Source of the DNA: Alteribacter natronophilus
Lineage (GTDB): Bacteria > Bacillota > Bacilli > Bacillales > Salisediminibacteriaceae
Assembly: GCF_006007885.1 (NCBI RefSeq)
Contig: NZ_VCRO01000001.1
Location: forward strand, 930,001-994,000
Reading direction: 5' to 3'
DNA: 64,000 bases
A program made the position numbers and the translations under genes. Below are positions 35,892-44,033 of this stretch, in pieces (positions within the stretch are counted from its first letter, which is position 1; the number at the start of each line of letters is the position of its first letter). A model generated the notes under the pieces. The model searched no databases. It was not told the DNA's origin and saw only the letters and a list, made by a program, of their open reading frames with translations.

Positions 35892-35920
35892 TAAAAAAAG
35901 CCCCCTTGTCCAGGGAGCCT
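35892..35920 (-). terminator. Terminator after the glutamate dehydrogenase gene
   Basis: AGGCTCCCT/AGGGGGCTT stem (9 bp with two G-U pairs, 35898-35920) and TTTTTTTAT tail on the minus strand, 30 bases after the gene. Confidence 0.78.
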
Positions 35921-35950
35921 TTCTGTTTCATCACCACAGCTGCAGCACGG

Positions 35951-37246
35951 TCAGATCCAGCCTCTGAAACGGCTTGCTTCTGCCATTTTTCTGACACCGA
36001 CCATATAGGCTGCGAGACGCATATCCACATTTCTTGAGGTAGCGAGCCGGTATATATTATCAAAAGAACTGACCATTACTTTTTCCAGCCTTTCTTCAAC
36101 TTCCTGCTCGGACCAGTAATATCCCTGATTGTTCTGAACCCATTCGAAGTAGGATACGGTCACACCTCCGGCACTCGCCAGAACATCGGGTACAAGCAGA
36201 ACGTCCCGCTCACTCAGCATTCTCGTTGCTTCAATGGTTGTAGGACCATTGGCCGCTTCAACGACAATTCGAGCTTTGACGCTGTCGGCATTTTCCTCTG
36301 TAATCTGATTTTCTATAGCTGCCGGCACAAGGATGTCGCAGTCCAGTTCGAGGAGTTCCTCATTAGTCAGGGTTTCCTTAAACAGGTTCGAAACTGTGCC
36401 AAAGCTGTCGCGTCTGTCCAGCAGATAATCGATATCAAGACCGTCAGGGTCATGGAGAGCACCGTAAACATCGGATATTCCCACTACTTTTGCCCCCGCG
36501 TCATGCATAAATTTAGCCAGGAAACTGCCGGCATTCCCGAAGCCCTGAATGACCACCCGGGCCCCTTCGATATTGATGCCCTTTTTCTTGGCTGCCTCAT
36601 AAATACATATCGTTACACCTTTTGCTGTTGCAGATTCACGGCCGTGGGAACCTCCAAGTACAATCGGTTTGCCTGTAATAAAACCTGGTGAATCAAACTC
36701 TTTCATTCGGCTGTATTCATCCATCATCCAGGCCATAATCTGGGAGTTGGTGAACACATCCGGAGCCGGTATATCCTTTGTTGGACCCACTATCTGACTG
36801 ATTGCCCTTACGTATCCGCGGCTGAGCCGTTCGAGTTCCGGAAAGGACATCTTTCGCGGGTCACAGACAATTCCTCCTTTACCTCCACCATAAGGAAGAT
36901 CCACAATGCCTGCTTTCAGGCTCATCCATATTGACAGCGCTTTCACTTCGGTTTCTGAGACATCCGGGTGAAAACGAACGCCGCCTTTTGTCGGGCCGAC
37001 AGCATCGTTGTGCTGGGCACGGTAACCGGTAAACACTTCGATTGACCCATCGTCCATGCGTACAGGAATCCGTACTGTCATCATCCGCAAAGGCTCTTTC
37101 ATCAGTTCGAATACTTCCTGCGGATAACCCAGTTTGTCGAGTGCCGTTTTTACAACAGTACGCGTAGACGTAAGTACATCCTGTCTGACCGCCTTCTCTT
37201 TGTTTCCCCCGGCTTTTCCGTTTTCAGTCTTCCCGTTTCCTTCCAT
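35951..37246 (-). CDS. gudB: Glutamate dehydrogenase, RocG/GudB type
   Basis: Catabolic NAD-type GDH converting glutamate to 2-oxoglutarate and ammonia. VGPTKGGVRFHPDVSETEVK in part, LPYGGGKGGIVCDP (substrate Lys), IPAPDVFTNSQIMAWM (catalytic Asp) and IQGFGNAGSFLAKFMHDAGA (Rossmann fold) are present. There is no tandem duplication of the kind that inactivates gudB in B. subtilis 168. Length 431 aa, with an unusual charged N-terminal tail rich in Gly/Asn/Lys. Position next to ypdA favours GudB over RocG. Confidence 0.92.
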   Translation of the reverse strand: MEGNGKTENGKAGGNKEKAVRQDVLTSTRTVVKTALDKLGYPQEVFELMKEPLRMMTVRIPVRMDDGSIEVFTGYRAQHNDAVGPTKGGVRFHPDVSETEVKALSIWMSLKAGIVDLPYGGGKGGIVCDPRKMSFPELERLSRGYVRAISQIVGPTKDIPAPDVFTNSQIMAWMMDEYSRMKEFDSPGFITGKPIVLGGSHGRESATAKGVTICIYEAAKKKGINIEGARVVIQGFGNAGSFLAKFMHDAGAKVVGISDVYGALHDPDGLDIDYLLDRRDSFGTVSNLFKETLTNEELLELDCDILVPAAIENQITEENADSVKARIVVEAANGPTTIEATRMLSERDVLLVPDVLASAGGVTVSYFEWVQNNQGYYWSEQEVEERLEKVMVSSFDNIYRLATSRNVDMRLAAYMVGVRKMAEASRFRGWI

Positions 37247-37263
37247 TCATTTCACCTCAGCGT

Positions 37264-37295
37264 CTTATATGTAAGCTTATGTGTAAATGTAAGCT
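37264..37295 (-). promoter_or_regulatory. gudB promoter with direct repeats
   Basis: TTACAT (37287-37292) and TATAAG (37264-37269) with a 17-base spacer. The direct repeat AGCTTACAT occurs at 37287-37295 and 37269-37277, 18 bases apart, overlapping both boxes, and could be a regulator site. Confidence 0.5.
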
Positions 37296-37428
37296 GAACA
37301 TGTCTGTTCACTTACTACTATAAAGAACCTGCCGTCATTTTTCCACTACTGATTCACTATTTCAGGGAAAATAATGAGCTGCTGCTTCCAATTTCTAAAA
37401 GCAGCAGCCGCATGAAAGGGCTGTTAAA

Positions 37429-38019
37429 TTATTTAAAATACGAAACCATGTGTTTTACAGCCTGCTCTTTCATAATTATCGTTCCGTATTCCAGAAGACG
37501 GTGAATGGTAACGTGGGAGCTCTGGCCGTATTCAGCAAGGACGGCAATGAATGAATCCGCATCATCCAGCAGATCCTGCTCGGTGAAATGAAGAAAGTAC
37601 TTCCCCGAAAAAGAGATGAGCGTCCCTGCATCTACTCCGAGCTGATTAAGCCGGTGACACAGCTGAATGACATCTTCAAAGTCATGGCATTCATAAACAA
37701 TGTCCTCGGTCTCTCCCAGAGTAATCTGCAGTTCGATATAGGAATCATCGAAGCTTTCGTCTTCTGTGTCCACTTCCTCACTGGATTTGGATACGATAAT
37801 AACCATACCCTGGGCAGGAAGGGAGAACACTTCGACAACAACAGGCCCGTCAGGATCGAAACCCAGTTCCCTGCTTGCTTCAAGAATCATTTCCCTGAAT
37901 AAATCATGTACTTTCGGAACATCCATCCACAGTTCTTCTTTGGAAATCCCGCGATCCTTCAAATCATCGAATGTAAGAAATATCTTGATTTTGTCGTAGG
38001 CCAAACGTTCCAGGCGCAT
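37429..38019 (-). CDS. mecB: Adaptor protein MecB (YpbH), MecA paralogue
   Basis: MecA/MecB proteins bring substrates to the ClpC protease; MecA controls ComK and competence. The N-terminal substrate-binding part begins MRLERLAYDKIKIFLTFDDL and the C-terminal ClpC-binding part includes YECHDFEDVIQLCHRL and LIEYGT-like LLEYGTIIMKEQAVKHM. ATG 38019 has AAGGAGGG seven bases upstream; extension to 38148 is unsupported. Length 196 aa. Position between gudB and the MerR gene fits YpbH. Linker at about 85-100 is acidic. Confidence 0.9.
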   Translation of the reverse strand: MRLERLAYDKIKIFLTFDDLKDRGISKEELWMDVPKVHDLFREMILEASRELGFDPDGPVVVEVFSLPAQGMVIIVSKSSEEVDTEDESFDDSYIELQITLGETEDIVYECHDFEDVIQLCHRLNQLGVDAGTLISFSGKYFLHFTEQDLLDDADSFIAVLAEYGQSSHVTIHRLLEYGTIIMKEQAVKHMVSYFK

Positions 38020-38158
38020 GGACGACCCTCCTTGAAGGCTGTCACTTTTAAGAAGGGACCGGACGTTTACATCGAACACCCTGCAAATCACTTCGTTGTG
38101 ACACTGTTTATTAATACAATATGTAAAGGAGGAAAATTGGTTCGACACTCCGCCTATT

Positions 38159-39058
38159 CTAAGTGCCCCTTATCCAGATGTCCCATTCATCATTACAGCT
38201 TCCTACAAGCATTTCCCCATATTCACTCTGATCTTCGGGACCGAGGGTCTGTACCGCCGCCCCTCCAACCCCCACTCTAAGAGTCGGAAAGTCTCTTCTT
38301 AAACTTTCCCCGAGCCGGAGAGTCTGATGCAGATGAGCGTCTATTGTACAGGACATAAAAAGCATTGATGGGGCTACCTGTTCAACCACTGTGGCAAGGT
38401 CCTTTTCCGGAATCCCAGCACCAAGGTAAATAACCTCATACCCCCGTCTTCTGAGATAGAGCGTAAAAATGAGAAGTCCGATTTCGTGAGTTTCATCTGG
38501 CCCGCAGACGCAGATCACTCTCGGAAGCAGTCCATCTGTAGGAAGCGTGTGGAAAATACTCCCGATTTTTGTCCGGAGGAAAGCGGAAATATAATGCTCG
38601 TGTGCAGTGGTTATCTCCCCTTTTTCCCACAGCTGGCCGACTTCATACAGGAGGTCAACAAGAATCCCGTTCATCACCTTTTCCACTGTAAACATCGCAA
38701 AAGCCTGATCGAGAATCTGGTTACTCTTCTGTTCCCTGAAATGAAGCAGTGCATCCAGCAGGTCGTTCCTCATTCCCGAGACCCTGTCATCGTGCTGCTC
38801 TGACTCGGTTCCGATTTCGGTTATTTCCTCATCTTCAAGGAGGCCGACTGCCTGTCCTATTGTGAACCCCTTCTCCACTTTATTGAGGAGCCATTTCAGA
38901 ATGGCTACATGTTCATCTGTATAAAGTCTGTGACCGGCCTGATTCCTGACAGGTTCAATAATTTCATATCTTCGCTCCCAGGCCCTGAGCGTGCCTGCCT
39001 GTATACCGAGTAATTTAGAAACAGCTTTAATATTGTACTTCCCTTCCTTTCGGTTCAT
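38159..39058 (-). CDS. MerR-family regulator with B12-binding domains, CarH/LitR-like
   Basis: Layout: MerR DNA-binding domain (1-75; LGIQAGTLRAWERRY), a four-helix cap domain (about 95-170) and a Rossmann B12-binding domain (about 178-299; CGPDETHEIGLLIF). In CarH photoreceptors adenosylcobalamin sits between cap and Rossmann domains. The cap motif Trp-x9-Glu-His is kept (Trp144, Glu154, His155), as is the lower axial His191 in ExH. The residue after Trp144 is Glu145, where Thermus CarH has the upper axial His. It is probably a repressor responding to B12 and perhaps light. AAAGGAGGG precedes the ATG. It is adjacent to mecB; targets are unknown. Confidence 0.85.
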   Translation of the reverse strand: MNRKEGKYNIKAVSKLLGIQAGTLRAWERRYEIIEPVRNQAGHRLYTDEHVAILKWLLNKVEKGFTIGQAVGLLEDEEITEIGTESEQHDDRVSGMRNDLLDALLHFREQKSNQILDQAFAMFTVEKVMNGILVDLLYEVGQLWEKGEITTAHEHYISAFLRTKIGSIFHTLPTDGLLPRVICVCGPDETHEIGLLIFTLYLRRRGYEVIYLGAGIPEKDLATVVEQVAPSMLFMSCTIDAHLHQTLRLGESLRRDFPTLRVGVGGAAVQTLGPEDQSEYGEMLVGSCNDEWDIWIRGT

Positions 39059-39108
39059 TTTGTTCCCTCCTTTCGCCAGGCCTGTGCCTGTTATACCTTA
39101 TTTTGTAC

Positions 39109-39137
39109 AGTATACCCTCACGACGCTTGTGTGTAAA
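39109..39137 (-). promoter_or_regulatory. Promoter of the MerR/B12 regulator
   Basis: TTTACA (39132-39137) and TATACT (39109-39114) with a 17-base spacer, 50 bases before the gene. TATACTGTACA crosses the -10 box, and GGTATA recurs just downstream, which may be an autoregulatory site. Confidence 0.65.
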
Positions 39138-39143
39138 CTTTGT

Positions 39144-39911
39144 CTAACCTTTGGATATTGTTTGTTCATCTGTGCAGATTCTGATCATATGGCATTCTGA
39201 TCTTGTACCGAGCCGGAAAGGAAGCCGGGTCGTACCAAATCCCTCGCTGATCAGAAGCCTCGTCCCGTTTCTGTACTTCCAGCCGCCCCGTTCGGCTATT
39301 CCAAAAGGACCCAGCCTGATCTGGCCTCCGTGTGTATGTCCCGTCAGTGCGTACCGGAATGTACCCGGAGCAAATGAATTTACTGTCTCCGGATTATGAG
39401 CAAGAAGTACTGCATAACCGGTAAGTTTACTATTCAGCAATGGGAAGTCCGGCTGTCCTGAAGTCAGATCGTCTGTACCTGCAAGACACCATGTACCGTA
39501 TTCTTCTTCGAAAATCAGACAGTCGTCTTTCAGTATTTGAACACCGTTTTCTTTCAGTAGTTTTTCAAGTGCGTCCGAAGGCCATTCGTAATCATTGTTT
39601 CCCCAGACAAAAATAACAGGTGCGAGACGTTTAAGCAGTCTGATATTTGTTTCAATCCGCTGCCGTGGGACACCTTTTTCGGCAAGATCCCCTGCAATCC
39701 AGACCATATCTGTATGTCCCTGCTCCAGGTCCCTGACAAGGCTTTTCACCGAGCGGCGGTGAATGTCGGAAATGAATAGTACTTTCCGGGTTCTCATTTT
39801 GATTGGCAAACCTGCTGTTTCATGTGTCACTCTGTAATTCCTCGCCAGGTATACCATATGTACAGCAGCCAGCCCCGCTGTTACCGCTGCTGCAATCAGA
39901 AAATATATCAT
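39144..39911 (-). CDS. ypbG: YpbG-like calcineurin-type metallophosphoesterase
   Basis: Metal-dependent phosphoesterase with an N-terminal membrane anchor (IYFLIAAAVTAGLAAVHMVY, 2-21). Metal-binding motifs in order: FISDIHRRS (about 50), IAGDLAEKG (about 73), WGNNDYEW (about 103), LLAHNPE (about 169) and LTGHTHGGQIRLG (about 190). Length 255 aa. Natural substrate is unknown; related YkuE/YaeI-type enzymes act at the membrane. It follows an unknown membrane-protein gene by six bases and precedes the MerR gene, matching ypbG's place in B. subtilis. Confidence 0.85.
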   Translation of the reverse strand: MIYFLIAAAVTAGLAAVHMVYLARNYRVTHETAGLPIKMRTRKVLFISDIHRRSVKSLVRDLEQGHTDMVWIAGDLAEKGVPRQRIETNIRLLKRLAPVIFVWGNNDYEWPSDALEKLLKENGVQILKDDCLIFEEEYGTWCLAGTDDLTSGQPDFPLLNSKLTGYAVLLAHNPETVNSFAPGTFRYALTGHTHGGQIRLGPFGIAERGGWKYRNGTRLLISEGFGTTRLPFRLGTRSECHMIRICTDEQTISKG

Positions 39912-39917
39912 TCTTCT

Positions 39918-40295
39918 TTACTCACTTTCACTGTGAAATGTGCTGTCAACAGCGTCCATTATACCATAGAGAAAGGCCAGAACTGTAAGGAGTAGAGCGG
40001 CCCATCCAAAAAAAGCTGTCAGCGCAGAGCAGGTAAAAAAGACTGCAGCGAACCGCCGGATTCCCTGACCATGGACGAATCCTTCAATACTTCCTTTGAT
40101 GATTCTCGATAACAGGAAAAACCCGCCCGTAAACGTAAGAATGGCAGTAAACCATGAAAAAGGGGAAAACACCAGAGAGGCTGTGAGACTGCCGGTGTCC
40201 CCGAATGGCTGGGATGAAAAGAAACGAAGACCGTGGATGCTCAGAAACAGTCCACCTAAGTACATATAAAAAAGATGCCTCCCCTTCACATTCAT
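39918..40295 (-). CDS. Small integral membrane protein, unknown
   Basis: A 125-residue protein with three or four hydrophobic helices (FYMYLGGLFLSIHGLRFF, FSWFTAILTFTGGFFLLSRI, FAAVFFTCSALTAFFGWAAL and LLTVLAFLYGIM). I do not recognise it. ATG 40295 follows AGGAGGGGA closely; an upstream in-frame start as far as 40430 is possible but has no ribosome site. It is six bases from ypbG and probably cotranscribed with it. No counterpart occupies this place in the B. subtilis order that I recall. Confidence 0.6.
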   Translation of the reverse strand: MNVKGRHLFYMYLGGLFLSIHGLRFFSSQPFGDTGSLTASLVFSPFSWFTAILTFTGGFFLLSRIIKGSIEGFVHGQGIRRFAAVFFTCSALTAFFGWAALLLTVLAFLYGIMDAVDSTFHSESE

Positions 40296-40479
40296 TCCCC
40301 TCCTGTTTTTCTGACGGCTCGTGTCTGCTGTCATATTATGAACAGGCATGGCACATTGCGAGGGCGAATATGAAAAAGAGGCTGACACAGAAGAGGGAAT
40401 ATCCCCCAGCCGTGCCAGCCCCGCAATCACACAGTGCAGACTGCTGATTCTTTATACCAGGCGGCTTCTTTAATTAAAA

Positions 40480-40727
40480 AGCTGTTTTCGGAAAGATTGT
40501 TGTGTTATTCCGCTCCAGGCGGACGCTTTCCGCGGGCATCGCTTCAGCCTCCTGGGGAGTGCTTCTGCTTCTTCCTCTGCAAGATAAGCTTCGAAGCTGT
40601 ATGCGTCGAAGCAGCTCGAAGCAATCACAGGCTGTAAACGCTCGCACCTGATGCTATTCCCGCTGGAGTCGTCGCCTTTCGCTGCATCATAATTTGGTCA
40701 ATAACAACAATTTATACGAACACAGCC
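40480..40727. mobile_element. MITE-like element with 23-bp inverted ends and possible target duplication
   Basis: GCTGTTTTCGGAAAGATTGTTGT-like ends (40481-40503 and 40704-40726) match as inverted repeats at 19 of 23 positions. The 8-base AATTAAAA lies outside each end (40472-40479 and 40728-40735), the right copy covering the fhs stop codon. The body carries GCTTCGAGCTGCTTCGACGC and GCAGAGGAAGAAGCAGAAG (minus strand), shared with 24.5 and 51.3 kb. About 248 bases, no coding capacity. This accounts for nearly the whole fhs-ypbG-side gap. Confidence 0.65.
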
Positions 40728-40729
40728 AA

Positions 40730-42406
40730 TTAAAACAGCCCTACAGCTTTTCCGTTCTCATCAACATCCATATTGAGTGCTGCCGGCTTCTGCGGAAGTC
40801 CCGGCATCGTCATAACATCCCCGGTAAGGGCAACGATGAATCCTGCTCCCACTGAAGGTTTAAGTTCCCTCACCGTAATGGTAAAGCCCTCGGGCCGTCC
40901 AAGCATAGCGGGATCATCCGAAAGAGAGTACTGTGTCTTGGCCATGCAGATCGGAAGTTTATCCCAGCCGTAGCGGTTATAATCTGCTATCTGCTTTCTG
41001 GCGTAAGGACTGAATTCAACACCTTCGGCACCGTATACTTTTGTGGCGATAAGCCTGATCTTTTCTTCAATGGATTCATTTACATCGTAGACAGGTGTAA
41101 AGTCCTTGTCATCCTGTTCAATAATGGAGACAGCACGTTCCGCAAGTGCACGCCCTCCTTCTCCTCCGTCTGACCAGACGTCAGCAAGTTCAACATTAAT
41201 TCCCTGCTCTTCACACCAGTCCATAAGAAGATTAATTTCTGCGTCCGTATCGTGAATAAAGCGGTTGACTGCCACTACATGAGGGAGCCCGAAACCACGG
41301 ATGGTTTCCACATGCTTTTCAAGATTTGCAAGCCCTTTTTGCAGTGCCTCTGTATTTTCTTCCTTGAGCTGGTCTTTCGGTACACCGCCATGCATTTTAA
41401 GCGCCCGGACTGTTGCAACGATCACTACCAGGTCGGGGTCAATGCCTCCTGCACGGGCTTTAATATCAAGAAATTTCTCAGCACCGAGATCCGCCCCAAA
41501 ACCTGCCTCTGTCACCACATAATCCGCAAGTCGCGAAGCCATGTTCGTGGCTATTACACTGTTACAGCCGTGGGCTATGTTGGCAAACGGTCCGCCGTGA
41601 ACCAGTGCAGGTGTGTTTTCCAGCGTCTGTACAAGGTTCGGTTTAACAGCATCCTTTAAAAGAAGTGTCAGTGCCCCTTCCGCTCCCAGGTCAGCACAGG
41701 TAATCGGCTGATCATCAGCTGTGTAGGCAACGACCATGTCCGCGAGACGCTTTTTAAGATCCTTAAGATCTACAGCGAGGCAGAGGATCGCCATAATTTC
41801 GGAAGCCACCGTAATGTCAAAACCGGACTGGCGCGGCACTCCTTTTAACGGGCCGCCCAGACCGACGACGACCTCACGGAGTGAGCGGTCGTTCATATCC
41901 ATTACACGTTTCCACACTACTTTTCTTACATCGATACCGAGTTCATTTCCACGGTGGATATGATTATCCATCATTGCTGCCAGAGCATTGTGAGCTGTAG
42001 TAATGGCATGAATATCCCCGGTAAAATGGAGATTGATGTCCTCCATCGGCACGACCTGGGAATACCCTCCCCCTGCTGCGCCGCCTTTTATCCCCATCGT
42101 TGGTCCGAGAGACGGTTCCCTCAGTGCAATAATCGCATTTTTTCCGATTCTGTTTAACGCCTGGCCGAGGCCGACCGTACAGGTTGATTTTCCTTCACCT
42201 GCAGGGGTAGGGTTAATCGCCGTCACCAGAATAACCTTTCCATCCTCACGCTCATCAAGCCTGTCCATCACATCGAGGGAAATCTTGGCTTTATAATGGC
42301 CGTACGGTTCCCACTCCTCTTCTCTTAAACCGAGATTTTCAACAATCTCCCGGATCGGCTTCATGGTACACGCCTGTGCAATTTCAATATCCGACTTCAC
42401 ACTCAT
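40730..42406 (-). CDS. fhs: Formate-tetrahydrofolate ligase
   Basis: Fhs makes 10-formyl-THF from formate, THF and ATP. The P-loop-like [19 protein letters not shown] in part (about 66-84), [22 protein letters not shown] in part, and [17 protein letters not shown] are diagnostic. Length 558 aa, normal. TAAAAGGAGTG lies about eight bases before ATG. A MITE-like repeat abuts its stop codon. B. subtilis 168 lacks fhs, but it is common in other bacilli. It links to folE in folate-dependent one-carbon metabolism. Confidence 0.96.
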   Translation of the reverse strand: MSVKSDIEIAQACTMKPIREIVENLGLREEEWEPYGHYKAKISLDVMDRLDEREDGKVILVTAINPTPAGEGKSTCTVGLGQALNRIGKNAIIALREPSLGPTMGIKGGAAGGGYSQVVPMEDINLHFTGDIHAITTAHNALAAMMDNHIHRGNELGIDVRKVVWKRVMDMNDRSLREVVVGLGGPLKGVPRQSGFDITVASEIMAILCLAVDLKDLKKRLADMVVAYTADDQPITCADLGAEGALTLLLKDAVKPNLVQTLENTPALVHGGPFANIAHGCNSVIATNMASRLADYVVTEAGFGADLGAEKFLDIKARAGGIDPDLVVIVATVRALKMHGGVPKDQLKEENTEALQKGLANLEKHVETIRGFGLPHVVAVNRFIHDTDAEINLLMDWCEEQGINVELADVWSDGGEGGRALAERAVSIIEQDDKDFTPVYDVNESIEEKIRLIATKVYGAEGVEFSPYARKQIADYNRYGWDKLPICMAKTQYSLSDDPAMLGRPEGFTITVRELKPSVGAGFIVALTGDVMTMPGLPQKPAALNMDVDENGKAVGLF

Positions 42407-42542
42407 GCAAGCACACTCCTTTTATCTGCAGCATTTTCCAGCTGGAGTAATTGATTATGTAACCCTTTACATTGTATCGGATTTACGGGGAAATTACAGC
42501 AATTTGAACGAAAAAAGAGAGAACATGTCTGCCCTCCCTCCT

Positions 42543-42824
42543 TTAATCATCGCTGTTAAACTTCTGCAGCATTCTCATCCATTCGTCCACTTTATCCTCA
42601 CTCAGTTCGTTGAGCATATTCTGTATTTCCTTTTTCTGTTTCCTCAGATTTCCCTGTAGGACGACCTCCACTGTCTGGTCAACGGTAATCAGTACAGCTT
42701 TAACCCTCAGGACATTTGTCAGCATGGCGAGAATGACAGCAATCTGCTGAGGGCTTAAAGGTCCCAGCTCTTCTGTATAGGGATTTTTCTGTTCACCGTT
42801 TTGTCCTTTTCCCTTTTTGTTCAC
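42543..42824 (-). CDS. Small protein, unknown
   Basis: A 93-residue protein with a charged start (MNKKGKGQNGEQKN), a middle hydrophobic but not clearly transmembrane stretch (LSPQQIAVILAMLTNVLRV), then VDQTVEVVLQGNL and an amphipathic charged C-terminal helix ending MRMLQKFNSDD. The GTG start has GGTGAT five bases upstream. It follows a 43-residue membrane peptide gene by 28 bases, so the two form a unit. I do not recognise a family. The pattern of a short beta-strand region plus helices suggests a small folded or spore-associated protein, but this is a guess. Confidence 0.6.
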   Translation of the reverse strand: MNKKGKGQNGEQKNPYTEELGPLSPQQIAVILAMLTNVLRVKAVLITVDQTVEVVLQGNLRKQKKEIQNMLNELSEDKVDEWMRMLQKFNSDD

Positions 42825-42852
42825 GCCGTATCACCGCCACTCTCTGCCCCGG

Positions 42853-42984
42853 TCAGGTTGATATAACCACAAAACCTCCGTTTTCCCCATTACTGCTTGC
42901 CCCCAGACCGGCAGCGAACGTTATAAAAACGAATATCGTGACAACAAGCAGGATGGCATAACCGAGAGAACTGTTATCGCTCAC
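42853..42984 (-). CDS. Very small membrane peptide, unknown
   Basis: A 43-residue peptide beginning at GTG 42984 with AGAGGTG six bases upstream. One hydrophobic helix (YAILLVVTIFVFITFAAGL, about 9-27) is followed by a Gly/Asn/Ser-rich tail. It resembles in layout the YjcZ-type small spore membrane peptides, but lacks their aromatic/Gly-rich start, so no name is given. It is first in a two-gene unit with the 93-residue protein, behind a good sigma-A-type promoter. Confidence 0.6.
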   Translation of the reverse strand: MSDNSSLGYAILLVVTIFVFITFAAGLGASSNGENGGFVVIST

Positions 42985-43012
42985 AGACTTCACCTCTTTT
43001 TAAATACAGTAC

Positions 43013-43041
43013 AGTATATGAGCCGCTGTACGTATTGTTAA
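43013..43041 (-). promoter_or_regulatory. Promoter of the two-gene small-protein unit
   Basis: TTAACA (43036-43041) and TATACT (43013-43018) with a 17-base spacer on the minus strand. An inverted repeat GTACAG/CTGTAC (arms 43009-43014 and 43026-43031, 11 bases apart) overlaps the -10 box. TATACTGTAC is shared with the MerR/B12 promoter at 39.1 kb. Confidence 0.6.
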
Positions 43042-43095
43042 AAAGAAAGCGACCTTCCCGGCAAAATAAGGACAGGCCCAATTTCCAAAACCGCC

Positions 43096-43124
43096 TTGCA
43101 TTGATTTCCCTGAGTAAGTATAAT
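43096..43124 (+). promoter_or_regulatory. Promoter of the 80-residue protein gene
   Basis: TTGCAT (43096-43101) and TATAAT (43119-43124) with a 17-base spacer on the plus strand, about 50 bases before the gene at 43173. Confidence 0.7.
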
Positions 43125-43172
43125 TAAAATAACAATTATTTAAATTTTCTGATAATATAAAGGAGGATTCCG

Positions 43173-43415
43173 ATGACCCTGCATAAATGGAAAAACCGCT
43201 CGTTAGTTACTGACGCGGAGTTCATCCATAATATCAATCTGGGGTACCCTGTTGAAGTATTCTGCCTGACTACCTGCAGAACGATTGCTTACGGAAAAAT
43301 TCAGGATCTCTCGGATGAAACGGTACTCATCCATGGCAGAAGGTTTAAAAGAAACGGATGCGCATTCTTTGGACTGCCCGGCTCAAGACCTTCAAGGGAA
43401 CTTAAAACTTCCTGA
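43173..43415 (+). CDS. Small protein, unknown
   Basis: An 80-residue cytoplasmic-looking protein: MTLHKWKNRSLVTDAEFIHN, then YPVEVFCLTTCRTIAYGKIQ, LSDETVLIHGRRF and a basic C-terminal tail. The middle resembles a small beta-barrel, but I recognise no family. It has AAAGGAGG six bases before the ATG, a good promoter upstream and a strong terminator after, so it is very likely a real single-gene transcript. Plus strand among minus-strand genes. Confidence 0.7.
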   Translation: MTLHKWKNRSLVTDAEFIHNINLGYPVEVFCLTTCRTIAYGKIQDLSDETVLIHGRRFKRNGCAFFGLPGSRPSRELKTS

Positions 43416-43444
43416 TCAGACGTAATCCTCTAAATACCCCGATG

Positions 43445-43477
43445 AAAAAGGACACGGCCAGGGCCATGTCCTTTTTT
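43445..43477 (+). terminator. Bidirectional terminator between the 80-residue gene and ypbF
   Basis: AAAAAGGACACGGCC pairs with GGCCATGTCCTTTTT (one mismatch), with T-runs on both strands. It serves the plus-strand gene and probably also the ypbF operon from the other side. Confidence 0.85.
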
Positions 43478-43544
43478 CCATTTCCGGCAGTTCTGTGCCG
43501 GGAAGAGCGTCTGCGTATTTTTCATCCGCTCCGTTTCGCACTTC

Positions 43545-43961
43545 TTATTTATGATAAAGATTGATATTATACTTTTCCAGAAATTCGGCATAAATCCGCT
43601 CCCTGTTTTCCCCTGCCCAGATCTCACTGCTCCGGTCAATAACCTCCGTCCGCAGTCTGTCTGTATTTTTTTCAGCCTTGTCCAGCTGCTTCTTTTTCAT
43701 ATCTGCATACTTGAACGTAATTACTGTCAGGAAAATCAGGATGATCATTACCGGGTCGTGAAGAATAGCGGTAATGTAAAAGGAACTGTGATACTGCATA
43801 AAAATGCCGAAAGCCATATAGAAAACGGCAGCCCATAAAACTGCAAGATGCATCCAGCCTGCACGCTGAATCAGCCTGTAGGCTCTTTTCTCCTTCTCCT
43901 TCGCCTTTACAAGTGCATTCGTCATAAATTCTGCATAAAAGCTTTTTTCCCTGCTGCTCAT
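43545..43961 (-). CDS. ypbF: YpbF-like membrane protein (DUF2663 type)
   Basis: A 138-residue protein with a charged helical N-terminus (KAKEKEKRAYRLIQRAG), two hydrophobic helices (about 36-56 and 64-84), and a charged C-terminus ending EKYNINLYHK; that INLYH ending and the EKN..LR.EVI..S.E.W spacing are typical of YpbF/DUF2663. It follows the ypbE-like gene as in B. subtilis. Function is unknown. Confidence 0.8.
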   Translation of the reverse strand: MSSREKSFYAEFMTNALVKAKEKEKRAYRLIQRAGWMHLAVLWAAVFYMAFGIFMQYHSSFYITAILHDPVMIILIFLTVITFKYADMKKKQLDKAEKNTDRLRTEVIDRSSEIWAGENRERIYAEFLEKYNINLYHK

Positions 43962-44033
43962 TTCCGCCTCCTGAAGTCTGTCCTGTTACAGCCTATGAAG
44001 GCGAAGCTGTGTTCATGCTTTGGACGGGGGAGA

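Noticed and set aside
37429-38148. Longer mecB frame starting at 38148.
   Set aside because: MecA proteins begin MRLERL; AAGGAGGG directly precedes that ATG at 38019.
42360-42540. Folate riboswitch in the fhs leader.
   Set aside because: No conserved aptamer blocks were found in the 130-base leader, and no terminator precedes fhs.
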